Shown: positions 27,222 to 37,281, numbered from the stretch's first letter. The stretch is 64,000 nucleotides of DNA from Marinobacterium lacunae (GCF_000705555.1 NZ_JMQN01000013.1:310001-374000), one strand, 5' to 3'. Notes: generated by a model not told the origin, from the letters alone. Numbers and translations: made by a program.

Positions 27222-27698
27222 ATGAGCAGTGACAACCAGCAGGTGATGGGGTTCGACTTCGGCACCACCCGTATCGGCGTGGCGATCGGACAGTCTCTCA
27301 CCGGTACCGCTGCGCCCCTCGATCCGCTACGTGCGCAGGAGGGCAAACCCGATTGGGACAGACTCGATGCGCTGATTCAGGAATGGCAGCCCGATGCACT
27401 GGTGGTCGGTCTGCCACTGAACATGGATGGCAGCATCAGCGAAATGGCGCGACGCTCCCGCAAGTTCGCTAACCGCATACAGGATCGTTACCAACGCCCC
27501 TGCTTTCTGATCGATGAGCGCCTCACCACCGCCGAAGCCAAACGCATCCATCTCGACGCAGGCGGTGGCACCAACTTCAAACAGGAATCGGTCGACGGCA
27601 TTGCAGCACGCCTGCTGCTGGAGGACTGGTTCGCCAGCGATACCCGCATACCAAGTCATACCCGACTGGAGGATCTCTATGCTATCGGGAACCCTTAG
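27222..27698 (+). CDS. ruvX: Holliday-junction resolvase-like protein RuvX/YqgF
   Basis: 158 residues with an RNase H-like fold. The motif [16 protein letters not shown] and the acidic [13 protein letters not shown] near the end match YqgF, an enzyme tied to processing of 16S rRNA precursors and possibly recombination. [12 protein letters not shown] is the third family stretch. Its end overlaps pyrR by 20 bases. Confidence 0.94.
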   Translation: MSSDNQQVMGFDFGTTRIGVAIGQSLTGTAAPLDPLRAQEGKPDWDRLDALIQEWQPDALVVGLPLNMDGSISEMARRSRKFANRIQDRYQRPCFLIDERLTTAEAKRIHLDAGGGTNFKQESVDGIAARLLLEDWFASDTRIPSHTRLEDLYAIGNP

Positions 27699-28188
27699 CG
27701 TTGACGCGCTACTGGAGCGAATCTGCAGTGAAACCCGGGCGCAGATCGCCCAGCGCAATATCGACAATCCGCTGATGATCGGCATCCGTACGGGAGGCGC
27801 CTGGATCGCCGAGCATCTGCACCGGGAGCTGGGTCTGGAAACGCCGCTTGGCGTGCTGGATATCTCCTTCTACCGGGACGACTTCACACAGGTTGGCCTC
27901 AACCCCAAGGTGCAGCCATCGCAGCTGCCCTGCGCGGTCGAAGGCCGTCACATCCTGCTGGTGGACGACGTCGTGATGACCGGCCGTACCATCCGTGCCG
28001 CGATGAACGAGCTGTTTGACTACGGCCGGCCCGCCTCGGTCATGCTGATCACCCTGCTTGATCTGCAACGCCGTGAACTGCCGATTCAGGCCGATGTAGT
28101 CGGCGGTACCTTGGCTCTGGGCGCCGACCAGTCGATCAAGCTGAACGGCCCCGAACCGCTGACCCTGACAATCCGCCAACGCGACTGA
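27679..28188 (+). CDS. pyrR: Bifunctional regulator/uracil phosphoribosyltransferase PyrR
   Basis: 169 residues. The PRPP-binding loop [18 protein letters not shown] and the N-terminal [18 protein letters not shown] identify the PyrR group of phosphoribosyltransferases. The start at 27679 is chosen because GGAGG at 27668-27672 stands 6 bases ahead and the family starts about there; a longer frame upstream reads through ruvX. Gram-positive PyrR controls attenuation; in Pseudomonas-type bacteria it is the first gene of pyrRBC', as here. Confidence 0.94.
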   Translation: MLSGTLSVDALLERICSETRAQIAQRNIDNPLMIGIRTGGAWIAEHLHRELGLETPLGVLDISFYRDDFTQVGLNPKVQPSQLPCAVEGRHILLVDDVVMTGRTIRAAMNELFDYGRPASVMLITLLDLQRRELPIQADVVGGTLALGADQSIKLNGPEPLTLTIRQRD

Positions 28189-28209
28189 CGCCGAGAGCGA
28201 GAAACCGAC

Positions 28210-29223
28210 ATGTCCGATCCTATGAATACCTGTCCGATTCAACTGACCGCTACCGGTCAGTTGCGCCACTTCCTGACCACGGAAGGGCTGCCACGCGATC
28301 TGCTGACCGAGATTCTCGATACCGCCGACTCCTTCGTCGACATGAGCGAGCAGCAGGTCAAGAAGGTACCGCTGCTGCGCGGCAAGACGGTGGTCAACCT
28401 GTTCTTCGAGGCCAGCACCCGCACCCTGTCCACCTTCGAACTGGCGGCCAAGCGCCTCTCTGCTGACGTGCTGAACCTGAACATCAGCACCTCGTCGACC
28501 AAGAAAGGCGAGACGCTGAAAGACACCCTGATGACCCTGCGCGCCATGCACTCGGACATGTTTGTCGTACGTCACTCCGATTCCGGTGCCGCACACTTCA
28601 TCGCCAGTCAGGTTACCCCCGATGTGGCGGTCATCAATGCCGGTGACGGGCGTCACGCTCACCCGACTCAGGCGATGCTGGACATGCTGACCATTCGCCG
28701 CCACAAGGGCGATTTCGAACCGCTCAAGGTCGCCATCGTCGGCGATATCCTGCACTCCCGCGTAGCCCGTTCACAGATTCATGCCCTGCGCACGCTCGGT
28801 GCGGCGGAGATTCGTGTTATCGCACCACTGACGCTTCTGCCACGCAATATCGAGTCGCTCGGTGTGAGAGTCTTCACCGATATGGCTCAGGGGCTGCGTG
28901 ATGTGGACGTGGTGATGATGCTGCGGCTGCAGAAAGAGCGTATGGACAGCGCCCTGCTACCCAGCGAATCCGAGTTTTACAAACTGTACGGTCTGACCAC
29001 CGACAAGCTCGCTTTCGCCCACCCTGAGGCGATCGTCATGCATCCGGGCCCGATCAACCGCGGCGTGGAGATCGAATCCGCGGTGGCCGACGGCCCGCGT
29101 TCTGTCATCCTGGATCAGGTCACCAACGGCATCGCCGTGCGTATGGCGGTCATGTCGATGGCGATGAGCGGCCAGCTGGCCGACAAGAATGCCAAGCCCG
29201 ACGCCGACAACCTCAACGCATAA
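28210..29223 (+). CDS. pyrB: Aspartate carbamoyltransferase catalytic subunit
   Basis: 337 residues. It joins carbamoyl phosphate to aspartate in the first committed step of pyrimidine synthesis. The carbamoyl-phosphate motif [26 protein letters not shown], and [11 protein letters not shown] are present. It begins 21 bases after pyrR and is followed by pyrC' after 14 bases. In Pseudomonas-type bacteria the enzyme forms a large complex with a dihydroorotase-like partner; the neighbour fits that. Confidence 0.97.
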   Translation: MSDPMNTCPIQLTATGQLRHFLTTEGLPRDLLTEILDTADSFVDMSEQQVKKVPLLRGKTVVNLFFEASTRTLSTFELAAKRLSADVLNLNISTSSTKKGETLKDTLMTLRAMHSDMFVVRHSDSGAAHFIASQVTPDVAVINAGDGRHAHPTQAMLDMLTIRRHKGDFEPLKVAIVGDILHSRVARSQIHALRTLGAAEIRVIAPLTLLPRNIESLGVRVFTDMAQGLRDVDVVMMLRLQKERMDSALLPSESEFYKLYGLTTDKLAFAHPEAIVMHPGPINRGVEIESAVADGPRSVILDQVTNGIAVRMAVMSMAMSGQLADKNAKPDADNLNA

Positions 29224-29237
29224 GGATCGAGAAGACA

Positions 29238-30512
29238 ATGAACATTCTGATTCAGGGTGGCCGGGTAATCGATCCGGCCCAGCAGCTGGACCAGGTCTGC
29301 GACCTGTACATCAGCGGCGAGCAGATCCTGGCGATCGGTGAGCAACCGGAGGGTTTTGAAGTCGACGAGACCATCGACGCCACCGGCAAGGTGGTCTGCC
29401 CAGGCTTTATCGATCTCTGCGCCCATGTCCGCGAGCCGGGCTATACCCAGAAGGGCAGCATCGCCAAGGAGAGCGCCGCGGCCGCCGCCGGCGGTATCAC
29501 GACGCTAATCACCCCACCGACCACCAAACCTGTAGTGGATACACCCGCCGTCGCCGAGCTGATACAGGACCGCGCGGCAGAGCAGGGTCTGGCACGTGTG
29601 CTGCCCATGGGCGCGCTGACCCGTGGCCTTGAGGGTGAGCAGCTGGCTCCGATGCACGCACTGGCCGGCTCCGGTTGTATCGCATTCACCAACGCCCGCC
29701 TGCCAATGGCCAGCACACTGGTCCTGCTCAGGGCACTGGAATACGCCGCCACCCACGACCTGCTGGTCATTTTTCAGGCACAGGATGCCTCTCTCGGCCT
29801 GCACGGTTGTATGCATGAGGGTGCCACCAGCACCCGACTGGGCCTCAACGGTATCCCGGAAGCGGCGGAAACGATCGAGGTCTCGCGCTGCCTGATGCTG
29901 GTGGAGCAGACCGGTGTGCGTGCTCACTTCGGCCAGCTATCCTGCGAGCGTTCGGTGCGTCTGATTGAAGCTGCCAAAGAGCGTGGACTGCGTGTCAGTG
30001 CCGATGTCTCAATCCAGAACCTGCTGCTCACCGACGAACAGGTCAACGGCTTCGATGCCGACTATCACCTGATGCCGCCACTGCGCGGGCAGCTCGATCG
30101 CGCCGGATTACGTCAGGGACTGGTCACCGATACGCTTCAGGCGATCTGCTCGGACCACCAGCCGCATGAGGCCATCGCCAAGCAGGCCCCGTTCGCAGCG
30201 ACCGAGCCGGGCATGAGCAATCTGGAAACCCTGCTGCCGCTGTGTCTGCAACTGGTCGACGAACAGCTTCTGGCGTTGCCGCAGCTGATCGAGAAGCTGA
30301 CACTGGGCCCGGCCCGCATTCTGGGTCTGGACGACGGCACGCTTGAGATCGGCACCCAGGCGGATATCTGCATATTCGATCCGCAGGAGCAGTGGACTCT
30401 GGAGCCCGAGCAGATGCGCTCCGGTGGTCACAACACGCCGTTTGCCGGCCGCACCTTCAAGGGACGGGTACACACCACCCTGCTGGGCGGACAGATCGTC
30501 TACCGCACCTGA
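29238..30512 (+). CDS. pyrC': Non-catalytic dihydroorotase-like subunit PyrC'
   Basis: 424 residues of the dihydroorotase superfamily. The usual HxH metal motif near residue 60 reads DLCAHVREPG, so the first His is Cys. The internal His normally found around the metal centre is also lost (VIFQAQDAS). The later SDHQPH motif remains. This matches the non-catalytic PyrC' partner that supports PyrB in Pseudomonas, and a true dihydroorotase should be elsewhere in the genome. The protein is complete and ends just before a strong terminator. Confidence 0.9.
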   Translation: MNILIQGGRVIDPAQQLDQVCDLYISGEQILAIGEQPEGFEVDETIDATGKVVCPGFIDLCAHVREPGYTQKGSIAKESAAAAAGGITTLITPPTTKPVVDTPAVAELIQDRAAEQGLARVLPMGALTRGLEGEQLAPMHALAGSGCIAFTNARLPMASTLVLLRALEYAATHDLLVIFQAQDASLGLHGCMHEGATSTRLGLNGIPEAAETIEVSRCLMLVEQTGVRAHFGQLSCERSVRLIEAAKERGLRVSADVSIQNLLLTDEQVNGFDADYHLMPPLRGQLDRAGLRQGLVTDTLQAICSDHQPHEAIAKQAPFAATEPGMSNLETLLPLCLQLVDEQLLALPQLIEKLTLGPARILGLDDGTLEIGTQADICIFDPQEQWTLEPEQMRSGGHNTPFAGRTFKGRVHTTLLGGQIVYRT

Positions 30513-30520
30513 TTCACAGC

Positions 30521-30560
30521 AAATAAAAAAGGCCGCTGATCCCAGCGGCCTTTTTTATTT
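30521..30560. terminator. Bidirectional terminator between pyrC' and pilU
   Basis: GGCCGCTG at 30531-30538 pairs with CAGCGGCC at 30543-30550, flanked by AAAAAA on the left and TTTTTT on the right. It serves two convergent units, the pyrRBC' run and pilTU. Confidence 0.92.
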
Positions 30561-30577
30561 GCACAACACCCGCGCGC

Positions 30578-31741
30578 TTACATCCCTTTCACATCCATGT
30601 TGCCCTGGATGTTGAGATCGTCCTCGGTATCCTGGAGCGTGAATGACGGCATGTCGTCGGTCTCCAGATCCGGGTTGGTATCGGAGTTGAGCTTGATCAT
30701 CAGACGCAGGTCGTTCGCCGAGTCCGCATGGCCCAGCGCCGTTTCGTAGGTGATGATGCCATCTCGATACAGGGTATAGAGCGCCTGGTCGAAAGTCTGC
30801 ATCCCCAGGTTGGTGGATTTTTTCACCACCTCCTTGATCTCGTGTACCTCGGCCTTGCGAATCAGGTCCTGAATCAGCGGTGTATTGATCAACACCTCGA
30901 TGGCGGCACGACGCCCCTTGCCGTCAACGGTCGGCAGCAACTGCTGGGCGATGATCGCTTTCAGGTTCAGCGACATGTCCATCCAGATCTGGCTGTGATG
31001 CTCAGGACCAAAGAAGGAGATGATACGGTCCAACGCCTGGTTGGCGTTGTTGGCGTGCAGTGTGGCCAGACACAGGTGACCGGTCTCGGCAAACTGCAGC
31101 GCAAACTTCATCGTGTCGGCCGAACGTATCTCACCCATCAGAATCACGTCCGGTGCCTGACGCAGGGTGTTTTTCAGCGCTATCTCGAAGGATTCGGTAT
31201 CGATCCCCACTTCACGCTGGGTGATGATGCTCTTCTTGTGCGAGTGGATATACTCGATCGGGTCCTCGATGGTGATGATGTGCCCCGCATGATGGTTGTT
31301 ACGGTAATCGATCATCGACGCCAGAGAGGTGGACTTACCGGTCGAGGTACCACCGACGAACAGGATCAGGCCGCGCTTGGTCATCGCCAGATCCTTGAGC
31401 ACCGGCGGCAGGTTCAGCTCTTCAAGCGAGGGGATATAATCGTTGATCGAACGCAGCACCATACCCGGCGAGTTGCGCTGCATGAACGCACTGACACGGA
31501 AACGTCCGATGCCCGGCGCGCTGATCGCGAAGTTACACTCGCTGGTGCCCTCGAATTCGGCCAGCTGCTTGTCGTTCATGGTGCTGTAGACCAACGCTCT
31601 GGCCTGAGAGGGCTTGAGCGTTTCCCGTGTCAGCGGCTTGATGGTTCCGTCCACTTTGATAGAAGGTGCGGCACCGGCGGTGACGAACAGGTCCGATGCG
31701 CCGCGCTCATGCATCACCTTCAACAGTTGCGTGAAATCCAC
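30578..31741 (-). CDS. pilU: PilT-like twitching motility ATPase PilU
   Basis: 387 residues. It is a hexameric secretion ATPase that assists pilus retraction with PilT. The P-loop reads FVGGTSTGKSTSLAS (the STGKST variant typical of PilU), with IITIEDPIEYIH (Walker B/Asp box) and HLCLATLHANNANQALDR. The long C-terminus also favours PilU over PilT. It starts at a GTG at 31741 with GGAG about 9 bases ahead. It lies downstream of pilT by 22 bases. Confidence 0.95.
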   Translation of the reverse strand: MDFTQLLKVMHERGASDLFVTAGAAPSIKVDGTIKPLTRETLKPSQARALVYSTMNDKQLAEFEGTSECNFAISAPGIGRFRVSAFMQRNSPGMVLRSINDYIPSLEELNLPPVLKDLAMTKRGLILFVGGTSTGKSTSLASMIDYRNNHHAGHIITIEDPIEYIHSHKKSIITQREVGIDTESFEIALKNTLRQAPDVILMGEIRSADTMKFALQFAETGHLCLATLHANNANQALDRIISFFGPEHHSQIWMDMSLNLKAIIAQQLLPTVDGKGRRAAIEVLINTPLIQDLIRKAEVHEIKEVVKKSTNLGMQTFDQALYTLYRDGIITYETALGHADSANDLRLMIKLNSDTNPDLETDDMPSFTLQDTEDDLNIQGNMDVKGM

Positions 31742-31763
31742 TCTTTATCTCTCCTTCAGCACA

Positions 31764-32798
31764 TCAGAACGAGCTGGGGTTCTTCGCTTTCTCGCGCGCG
31801 GTATCGCGCGAAATGAGGCCCTTATTGACCAGCTCGAGCAACGCCTGATCCATCGTTTTCATTCCGTAGGCGGCCCCGGTCTGAATTGCAGAGTACATCT
31901 GCGCCACCTTGTCTTCACGGATAAGATTTCGGATCGCGGGCGTACCGATCATGATCTCGTGGGCCGCCACACGCCCCCCTTTGGGCTTCTTAAGCAGGGT
32001 CTGGGAAATAACGCCCTGCAGCGATTCCGACAGCATGGAGCGGACCATATCCTTCTCCGCTGCCGGGAACACGTCGATTATACGGTCTATCGTCTTCGCC
32101 GCCGAGGTCGTATGCAGGGTACCGAACACCAGGTGACCGGTTTCCGCCGCGGTCAGCGCCAAACGTATTGTCTCCAGGTCTCGCATCTCACCGACCAGGA
32201 TGATATCCGGGTCCTCACGCAGCGCCGAGCGCAGAGCGTTGGCGAAGCTGTGGGTATCGCGGTGCACCTCTCGCTGGTTGACCAGACACTTCTTGCTCTC
32301 GTGGACGAATTCGATCGGATCCTCGATGGTCAGGATGTGATCGGACCGTGTATCGTTGACGTAATCCATCATCGCGGCCAGAGTGGTACTCTTACCGGAA
32401 CCGGTAGGGCCGGTCACCAGTACCAGACCGCGGGGCTGATCGGACAGGTCTCGGAATACCTTGCCCATGCCCAGATCGTCCAGCGTCAGCACCTTGCTGG
32501 GTACGGTACGGAACACCGCCGCCGCGCCGCGATGCTGGTTGAAGGCGTTGACACGGAAACGTGACAGCTTGGGCACTTCGAAGGAGAAGTCGGTTTCGTA
32601 GTTCTCCTCGTACTCCTTGCGCTGCTTGTCATTCATAATATCGTAGACAAGCGTATGCACCTGCTTGTGCTCAAGTGCAGGCAACTTGATACGGCGGACA
32701 TCGCCATCGACACGGATCAGAGGCGGCATGCCAGCGGTCAAATGAAGGTCGGAAGCGCCCTGCTGTACGGCAAAGGCGAGAAGTTCGGTAATATCCAT
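31764..32798 (-). CDS. pilT: Type IV pilus retraction ATPase PilT
   Basis: 344 residues, standard PilT length. The P-loop is VTGPTGSGKSTTLA, followed by HILTIEDPIEFVHE, the Walker B-like DIILVGEMRDLETI and AAETGHLVFGTLHTTSA. It powers retraction of type IV pili in twitching motility. The ATG at 32798 is preferred over a TTG at 32828 because the family starts MDITELLAF. It is divergent from yggS; the gap carries the dyad GTTCT/AGAAC at 32835-32847. Confidence 0.97.
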   Translation of the reverse strand: MDITELLAFAVQQGASDLHLTAGMPPLIRVDGDVRRIKLPALEHKQVHTLVYDIMNDKQRKEYEENYETDFSFEVPKLSRFRVNAFNQHRGAAAVFRTVPSKVLTLDDLGMGKVFRDLSDQPRGLVLVTGPTGSGKSTTLAAMMDYVNDTRSDHILTIEDPIEFVHESKKCLVNQREVHRDTHSFANALRSALREDPDIILVGEMRDLETIRLALTAAETGHLVFGTLHTTSAAKTIDRIIDVFPAAEKDMVRSMLSESLQGVISQTLLKKPKGGRVAAHEIMIGTPAIRNLIREDKVAQMYSAIQTGAAYGMKTMDQALLELVNKGLISRDTAREKAKNPSSF

Positions 32799-32885
32799 AA
32801 TCCAGGGCCCGGGACTTGTAACGTTCAAACTCCTGTTCTAGCAGAACCGCCCGGACATTCCAATGACATTAGTTAAAAGCCGGTA

Positions 32886-33584
32886 ATGAAAGCAAGTATA
32901 GAAGAGAACATCGCCCAGGTTACGGAGCAGATCGCAGACGCTTGCCGACACGCAGGTCGCCCGGTCGCAAGCGTCAGCCTGCTGGCGGTCAGCAAGACCC
33001 GTCCGGCGGAGGATATTCGCGCCGCCCACGCCTGTGGTCTGAACCGTTTCGGCGAGAACTACCTGCAAGAAGCGCTGGACAAAATCGACGCGCTATCGGA
33101 TTTGGATCTGGAGTGGCACTTCATCGGCCCGATCCAGTCCAACAAGACGCGCCCCATTGCCGAACATTTTCACTGGGTACACAGCGTCGACCGGCTCAAG
33201 ATCGGTCAGCGTCTGTCGGACCAGCGCCCGGAAGCGATGCCGCCTCTGAACATCTGCCTGCAGGTCAACATCTCCCGTGAACAGAGCAAATCGGGGTGTC
33301 TGCCCGAGGAAGCACCTGAACTGGCAAAGGCGTTGAGCCAGTTGCCGGGTATCCGCCTGCGCGGATTGATGGCGATTCCAAAAGCAACCGACGATGAACA
33401 GGAACAACGCCGCGCCTTTGCCGACCTGCGCCAACTGCTGGAACAACTGGCAGCCGATGTGCCGGGTCTGGACACCCTGTCGATGGGCATGTCCGGCGAC
33501 CTTGTCCCCGCCGTAGCCGAAGGCGCGACAATCGTGCGTATCGGCACGGCCCTCTTCGGCGCCCGAATCCCCAAGAATGTCTAG
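32886..33584 (+). CDS. yggS: PLP homeostasis protein YggS
   Basis: 232 residues of the YggS/PROSC family, which binds pyridoxal phosphate and controls its level. The PLP lysine is in LLAVSKTRPAEDI (Lys37), and RFGENYLQEALDKI and SMGMSGDLVPAVAEG follow. It heads the yggS-proC-yggT-yggU-metX-metW series, where genes are 0-15 bases apart except for gaps of about 98 and 110 bases before yggT and metX. Confidence 0.96.
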   Translation: MKASIEENIAQVTEQIADACRHAGRPVASVSLLAVSKTRPAEDIRAAHACGLNRFGENYLQEALDKIDALSDLDLEWHFIGPIQSNKTRPIAEHFHWVHSVDRLKIGQRLSDQRPEAMPPLNICLQVNISREQSKSGCLPEEAPELAKALSQLPGIRLRGLMAIPKATDDEQEQRRAFADLRQLLEQLAADVPGLDTLSMGMSGDLVPAVAEGATIVRIGTALFGARIPKNV

Positions 33585-33599
33585 CAACAGGAAATATTT

Positions 33600-34439
33600 G
33601 TGACTTCTACGCCTAACTCCTCACCCAACATCGCATTTATCGGCGTCGGCAACATGGCCCGCGCCATTATCGGGGGCCTGCTGGCCACCGGCTATCCGGC
33701 CGATCACCTGTGGGTCACCGCACGCAACCCGGACAAGCTGTCCGATCTGGCCGAGCGCGGGCTTCACGCCACCGCCGATAACGATAACGCCATACTCAAC
33801 GCCGATATCGTGGTCCTCGCGGTCAAGCCCCAGGGCATGCAGGCGCTGGGCGAGGCGCATCGTGACAGCGTGCAGCAGAAACGTCCGCTGCTGATCTCGG
33901 TTGCCGCCGGCATCACCGCCGAGGCGCTGGAGCGCTGGTTCGGCGGTGATCTGGCGGTGGTACGCTGCATGCCCAATACACCCTCGCTGGTGCAGACAGG
34001 CGCTGCCGGACTCTACGCCAACAGCAAGGTGACCCCGACACAGAAAGAGCAGACAGAAGCTATTCTGGCAGCTGTCGGCATTGCGCTGTGGGTCGAACAG
34101 GAAGCGCAGGTCGACACCGTAACCGCCATTTCGGGCTCTGGTCCTGCCTACTACTTCCTAATGATGGAAGCGATGGCCAAGGCCGGCGAACAGCTGGGTC
34201 TCGATGCTGACACAGCCCTGAAGCTAACGCTGCAAACAGCACTCGGCGCGGCCAAAATGGCCAGCCAGAGCAACCTCTCGCCCGCACAGCTCAGGGCTCA
34301 GGTGACCTCGCCGAAAGGCACCACCGAGCAGGCGATTCTGAGCTTCCAGGCACAGGGTTACGAGGCGATGGTGCTCAAGGCGATGCAAGCCTGCCGCGAC
34401 CGCGCCGAAGGGTTGAGCGAAGAGCTCTGCCAGAACTGA
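33600..34439 (+). CDS. proC: Pyrroline-5-carboxylate reductase
   Basis: 279 residues. It makes proline from pyrroline-5-carboxylate with NAD(P)H. The N-terminal IAFIGVGNMARAIIGGLL, VVRCMPNTPSLVQTGAAG, and AISGSGPAYYFLMMEAM with the C-terminal QVTSPKGTTEQAI are typical. It starts at a GTG at 33600 with AGGA ahead and follows yggS by 15 bases. Confidence 0.97.
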   Translation: MTSTPNSSPNIAFIGVGNMARAIIGGLLATGYPADHLWVTARNPDKLSDLAERGLHATADNDNAILNADIVVLAVKPQGMQALGEAHRDSVQQKRPLLISVAAGITAEALERWFGGDLAVVRCMPNTPSLVQTGAAGLYANSKVTPTQKEQTEAILAAVGIALWVEQEAQVDTVTAISGSGPAYYFLMMEAMAKAGEQLGLDADTALKLTLQTALGAAKMASQSNLSPAQLRAQVTSPKGTTEQAILSFQAQGYEAMVLKAMQACRDRAEGLSEELCQN

Positions 34440-34469
34440 CGTCAACACCCACAGGAAGGGCGCCCAAGG

Positions 34470-34498
34470 TTCAACCCTTAGGGTAAAGCCTCTATACT
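34470..34498 (+). promoter_or_regulatory. Candidate promoter before yggT
   Basis: TTCAAC at 34470-34475 and TATACT at 34493-34498 have 17 bases between them. The -10 is good, the -35 moderate. It could start a second transcript in the yggS-proC-yggT run. Confidence 0.4.
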
Positions 34499-34537
34499 GA
34501 GCGCCCTAACTACCGAGTGACCGCAACAGGACTTTAC

Positions 34538-35080
34538 ATGGCACAGGATCCGATCATTCTGATTATCCACACCGTCGGCCAGATATATGCCTTCATTCTT
34601 ATCCTGCGTTTTCTGTTGCAGGTGGCTGGTGCGGATTACTACAACCCGATTTCTCAGGCCGTGGTCCGCGCCACGTCTGTGCCGCTCAAGCCTTTGCAGA
34701 AACTGCTGCCGCGGGCGGGGCGCATCGATCTATCGCCGCTGTTGCTGGCGTATGGAGTCTACATCCTTGTGCTCCTTGCGATCATGTTGGTGCGCAGCGT
34801 AGACCCCAACATACCGGCGATTCTGCTATTCTCGGCGGCAACACTGCTGGACTCTATCCTGCTGATCTACTTCTGGGCGGTCATCGGCGCAGTCATCATT
34901 AGCTGGATTGCACCTGACAGCTACCACCCTGCGCCACAGTTGCTGTTGCAGATCACCGAGCCGCTGTTCCGGCTCTCGCGCAAGGTGATTCCGTCGCTGG
35001 GCGGGCTGGATCTTTCTCCGATCCTGATCTTCCTGATCATCCAGATCGTGCGGTCGCAGCTGGCACCGTTCACCTTCTGA
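34538..35080 (+). CDS. yggT: YggT family membrane protein
   Basis: 180 residues, four to five membrane helices and two copies of the YggT repeat (the N-terminal FILILRFLLQVAGADYYNPI and the C-terminal PLFRLSRKVIPSLGGLDLSP). The family's function is not settled; related proteins act in cell division or chloroplast FtsZ positioning. The ATG at 34538 is chosen over a longer frame at 34517 because of CAGGA ahead. It is followed after 3 bases by yggU. Confidence 0.92.
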   Translation: MAQDPIILIIHTVGQIYAFILILRFLLQVAGADYYNPISQAVVRATSVPLKPLQKLLPRAGRIDLSPLLLAYGVYILVLLAIMLVRSVDPNIPAILLFSAATLLDSILLIYFWAVIGAVIISWIAPDSYHPAPQLLLQITEPLFRLSRKVIPSLGGLDLSPILIFLIIQIVRSQLAPFTF

Positions 35081-35083
35081 ACC

Positions 35084-35383
35084 GTGACACAGAGCCGCTT
35101 TTACCGTTGGGACGAGGGTGCGCTGATCCTCAGCTGCCACCTTCAGCCCAAGGCGTCTAAAGACGAGATTTCGGGTCTGCACGCGGACAGTGTTAAGATT
35201 CGCATCACCGCACCGCCGATAGAGGGGCGCGCCAACGCGCACCTGATCAAGTATCTGGCGAAGCTGTTCGGCGTGCCGAAAAGCGATGTCACCATCATCA
35301 GCGGTGAGCTGGGCCGCGCCAAGCGAGTCAGAATTGAAAACCCTTCGCGGCTGCCCGATACGCTGCCGATAGAGAGAGACTAA
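35084..35383 (+). CDS. yggU: DUF167 protein YggU
   Basis: 99 residues starting at a GTG at 35084, 3 bases after the yggT stop. [14 protein letters not shown] and [16 protein letters not shown] with [13 protein letters not shown] match the DUF167/UPF0235 family, small proteins of unknown role usually next to yggT. No strong ribosome site is seen; translation is probably coupled to yggT. Confidence 0.9.
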   Translation: MTQSRFYRWDEGALILSCHLQPKASKDEISGLHADSVKIRITAPPIEGRANAHLIKYLAKLFGVPKSDVTIISGELGRAKRVRIENPSRLPDTLPIERD

Positions 35384-35429
35384 GGTGTACGCAAGCAAGT
35401 TCCTGATCCACTGTCGAGGGCTCTATTAC

Positions 35430-35448
35430 GAGATGTGACGCTCATCTC
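35430..35448 (+). other. Hairpin in the metX upstream region
   Basis: GAGATG at 35430-35435 can pair with CATCTC at 35443-35448 over a 7-base loop. It lies within the 110-base gap ahead of metX and may be part of its leader. It does not match a SAM riboswitch by eye. Confidence 0.25.
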
Positions 35449-35493
35449 TACACGGACCCGTTCGCCCCTGACAACCTGATCGAGAGCCTATCC

Positions 35494-36684
35494 ATGCCCA
35501 GCGTCATTCCCGCCGATTCGGTCGGCCTGGTTACTCCACAGACTATCCATTTCGATACACCTCTGGCACTGGCCTGTGGCCGTGTGCTGGAGCACTACGA
35601 CCTCGTCATCGAAACCTATGGCACCCTGAACGCCGATGCCTCCAACGCGGTGCTGATCTGCCACGCCCTGTCCGGCCATCACCACGCCGCCGGCTATCAC
35701 AGCATGGATGATCGCAAACCCGGATGGTGGGACTCGGCCATTGGACCGGGCAAGGCGATCGACACCAACCGTTTCTATGTGGTCGCACTGAACAACTTAG
35801 GCGGTTGCCACGGCTCTACAGGGCCTACCAGCATCAACCCGGACACCCATAAGCCCTATGGCCCCGATTTCCCCATCGTCACTGTCAAGGACTGGGTCAA
35901 CTCTCAGGTCCGGCTCGCCGATCATCTGGGCATACAGCGGTGGGCTGCAATCGTCGGCGGAAGTCTCGGCGGCATGCAGGCGCTGCAGTGGTCGATCGAC
36001 TACCCCGAGCGGGTAGCTCACAGTCTGGTAATCGCCTCGGCGCCAAAACTGTCGGCGCAGAACATCGCCTTCAATGAGGTCGCGCGTCAGGCGATCTCCA
36101 AGGATCCGCAATTCCATCAGGGGCACTACTACGAGCAGGAGGTCGTGCCCAAGACGGGACTGGCACTGGCACGCATGGTCGGACACATCACCTATCTGTC
36201 GGATGACGGCATGCGTGAGAAGTTTGGCCGCGAGATGCGCGCGGGCAAACTGAGCTTCGATTTCAACCCGCAGTTTGAAGTGGAGTCCTATCTGCAGTAT
36301 CAGGGCGAGCGTTTTTCCACCGCGTTCGACGCCAACACCTACCTACTGATGACCAAGGCGCTGGATTACTTCGACCCTGCCGCCGACTATGACGACGATC
36401 TGGTCAAGGCACTCAGCCACGCCAGCTGCCGCTTTCTGGTCGTCGCATTTACCACCGACTGGCGGTTCTCGCCCGAGCGCTCACGGGAGATCGTCGATGC
36501 GTTGGTGGCGGCCGGCAAACAGGTCAGCTATGCCGAGGTGGAATCGGCCCATGGCCACGATGCCTTCCTGATTCCGAGCCCCCGTTACATGGAGCTCTTC
36601 GGTGCATACATGGAGCGGGTTGCACGCGATGTCGGTATCGGGAAAGCCCAGCAGGAACAGAAGGAGACGGCCAATGCGCGCTGA
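35494..36684 (+). CDS. metX: Homoserine O-acyltransferase MetX
   Basis: 396 residues, alpha/beta-hydrolase fold. The nucleophile lies in [13 protein letters not shown] (Ser157), the acid in [10 protein letters not shown] and the His in [24 protein letters not shown] is also typical. It activates homoserine for methionine synthesis using succinyl-CoA or acetyl-CoA. Gammaproteobacterial MetX proteins are often succinyltransferases, but the acyl donor cannot be decided here. metW overlaps its end by 11 bases. Confidence 0.95.
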   Translation: MPSVIPADSVGLVTPQTIHFDTPLALACGRVLEHYDLVIETYGTLNADASNAVLICHALSGHHHAAGYHSMDDRKPGWWDSAIGPGKAIDTNRFYVVALNNLGGCHGSTGPTSINPDTHKPYGPDFPIVTVKDWVNSQVRLADHLGIQRWAAIVGGSLGGMQALQWSIDYPERVAHSLVIASAPKLSAQNIAFNEVARQAISKDPQFHQGHYYEQEVVPKTGLALARMVGHITYLSDDGMREKFGREMRAGKLSFDFNPQFEVESYLQYQGERFSTAFDANTYLLMTKALDYFDPAADYDDDLVKALSHASCRFLVVAFTTDWRFSPERSREIVDALVAAGKQVSYAEVESAHGHDAFLIPSPRYMELFGAYMERVARDVGIGKAQQEQKETANAR

Positions 36685-37264
36685 TCTGGAGATCATTCAG
36701 GAATGGATCAAGCCCAACACCCGTGTCCTCGATCTGGGCTGCGGTGACGGCGAGCTACTGGCTCATCTCGCCGAGGAAAAGGGTGTTCAGGGTTATGGAC
36801 TGGAGATCGACCACGATAACATCACCGCCTGCATCGAAAAAGGCGTCAATGTGGTCGAGCAGGATATCGACAACGGTCTGGCGTCCATCCGCAACAACAG
36901 CTTCGACTCGGTGGTGATGACTCAGGCGCTTCAGACCATGCACCGGCCGGATCAGATCGTCGACGAGATGCTGCGCATCGGCAAGGAGTGTATTGTCACC
37001 TTCCCGAACTTTGCACATTGGCGCGCCCGTTTCTATCTTGCTTTCAGGGGCAGAATGCCGGTATCCAAGTTCCTGCCCTATACTTGGTACAACACGCCGA
37101 ACATCCACTTCTGCACCTTCGATGATTTCGAGAAGCTATGCGTGGAGCGCAACATCCAAATCCTCGACCGAACAGTAGTGGATCACACGTTGCGTGACCG
37201 CTGGTGGATCAGACTCTGGCCCAACATGCTCGGCGAGATCGCGATCTACCGCATCACGCGCTGA
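36674..37264 (+). CDS. metW: Methionine biosynthesis protein MetW
   Basis: 196 residues. A methyltransferase-like fold with [16 protein letters not shown] as the nucleotide motif and the MetW signature [20 protein letters not shown]. MetW partners MetX in activating homoserine in many bacteria. The ATG at 36674 is chosen because AAGGAGA precedes it and the family starts [12 protein letters not shown]; it overlaps metX, so translation is coupled. Confidence 0.95.
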   Translation: MRADLEIIQEWIKPNTRVLDLGCGDGELLAHLAEEKGVQGYGLEIDHDNITACIEKGVNVVEQDIDNGLASIRNNSFDSVVMTQALQTMHRPDQIVDEMLRIGKECIVTFPNFAHWRARFYLAFRGRMPVSKFLPYTWYNTPNIHFCTFDDFEKLCVERNIQILDRTVVDHTLRDRWWIRLWPNMLGEIAIYRITR

Positions 37265-37281
37265 TAACAAGGAGCATGAAC

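Noticed and set aside
30728-31816. 362-codon plus-strand frame
   Set aside because: Antisense to pilU and the end of pilT; no recognisable protein features.
32831-32850. LexA (SOS) box between pilT and yggS
   Set aside because: The GTTCT/AGAAC dyad is close to but does not fit CTGT-N8-ACAG; the right half reads AACC.
35384-35493. SAM-type riboswitch upstream of metX
   Set aside because: Only a 6-bp hairpin is present; the conserved riboswitch core is not.
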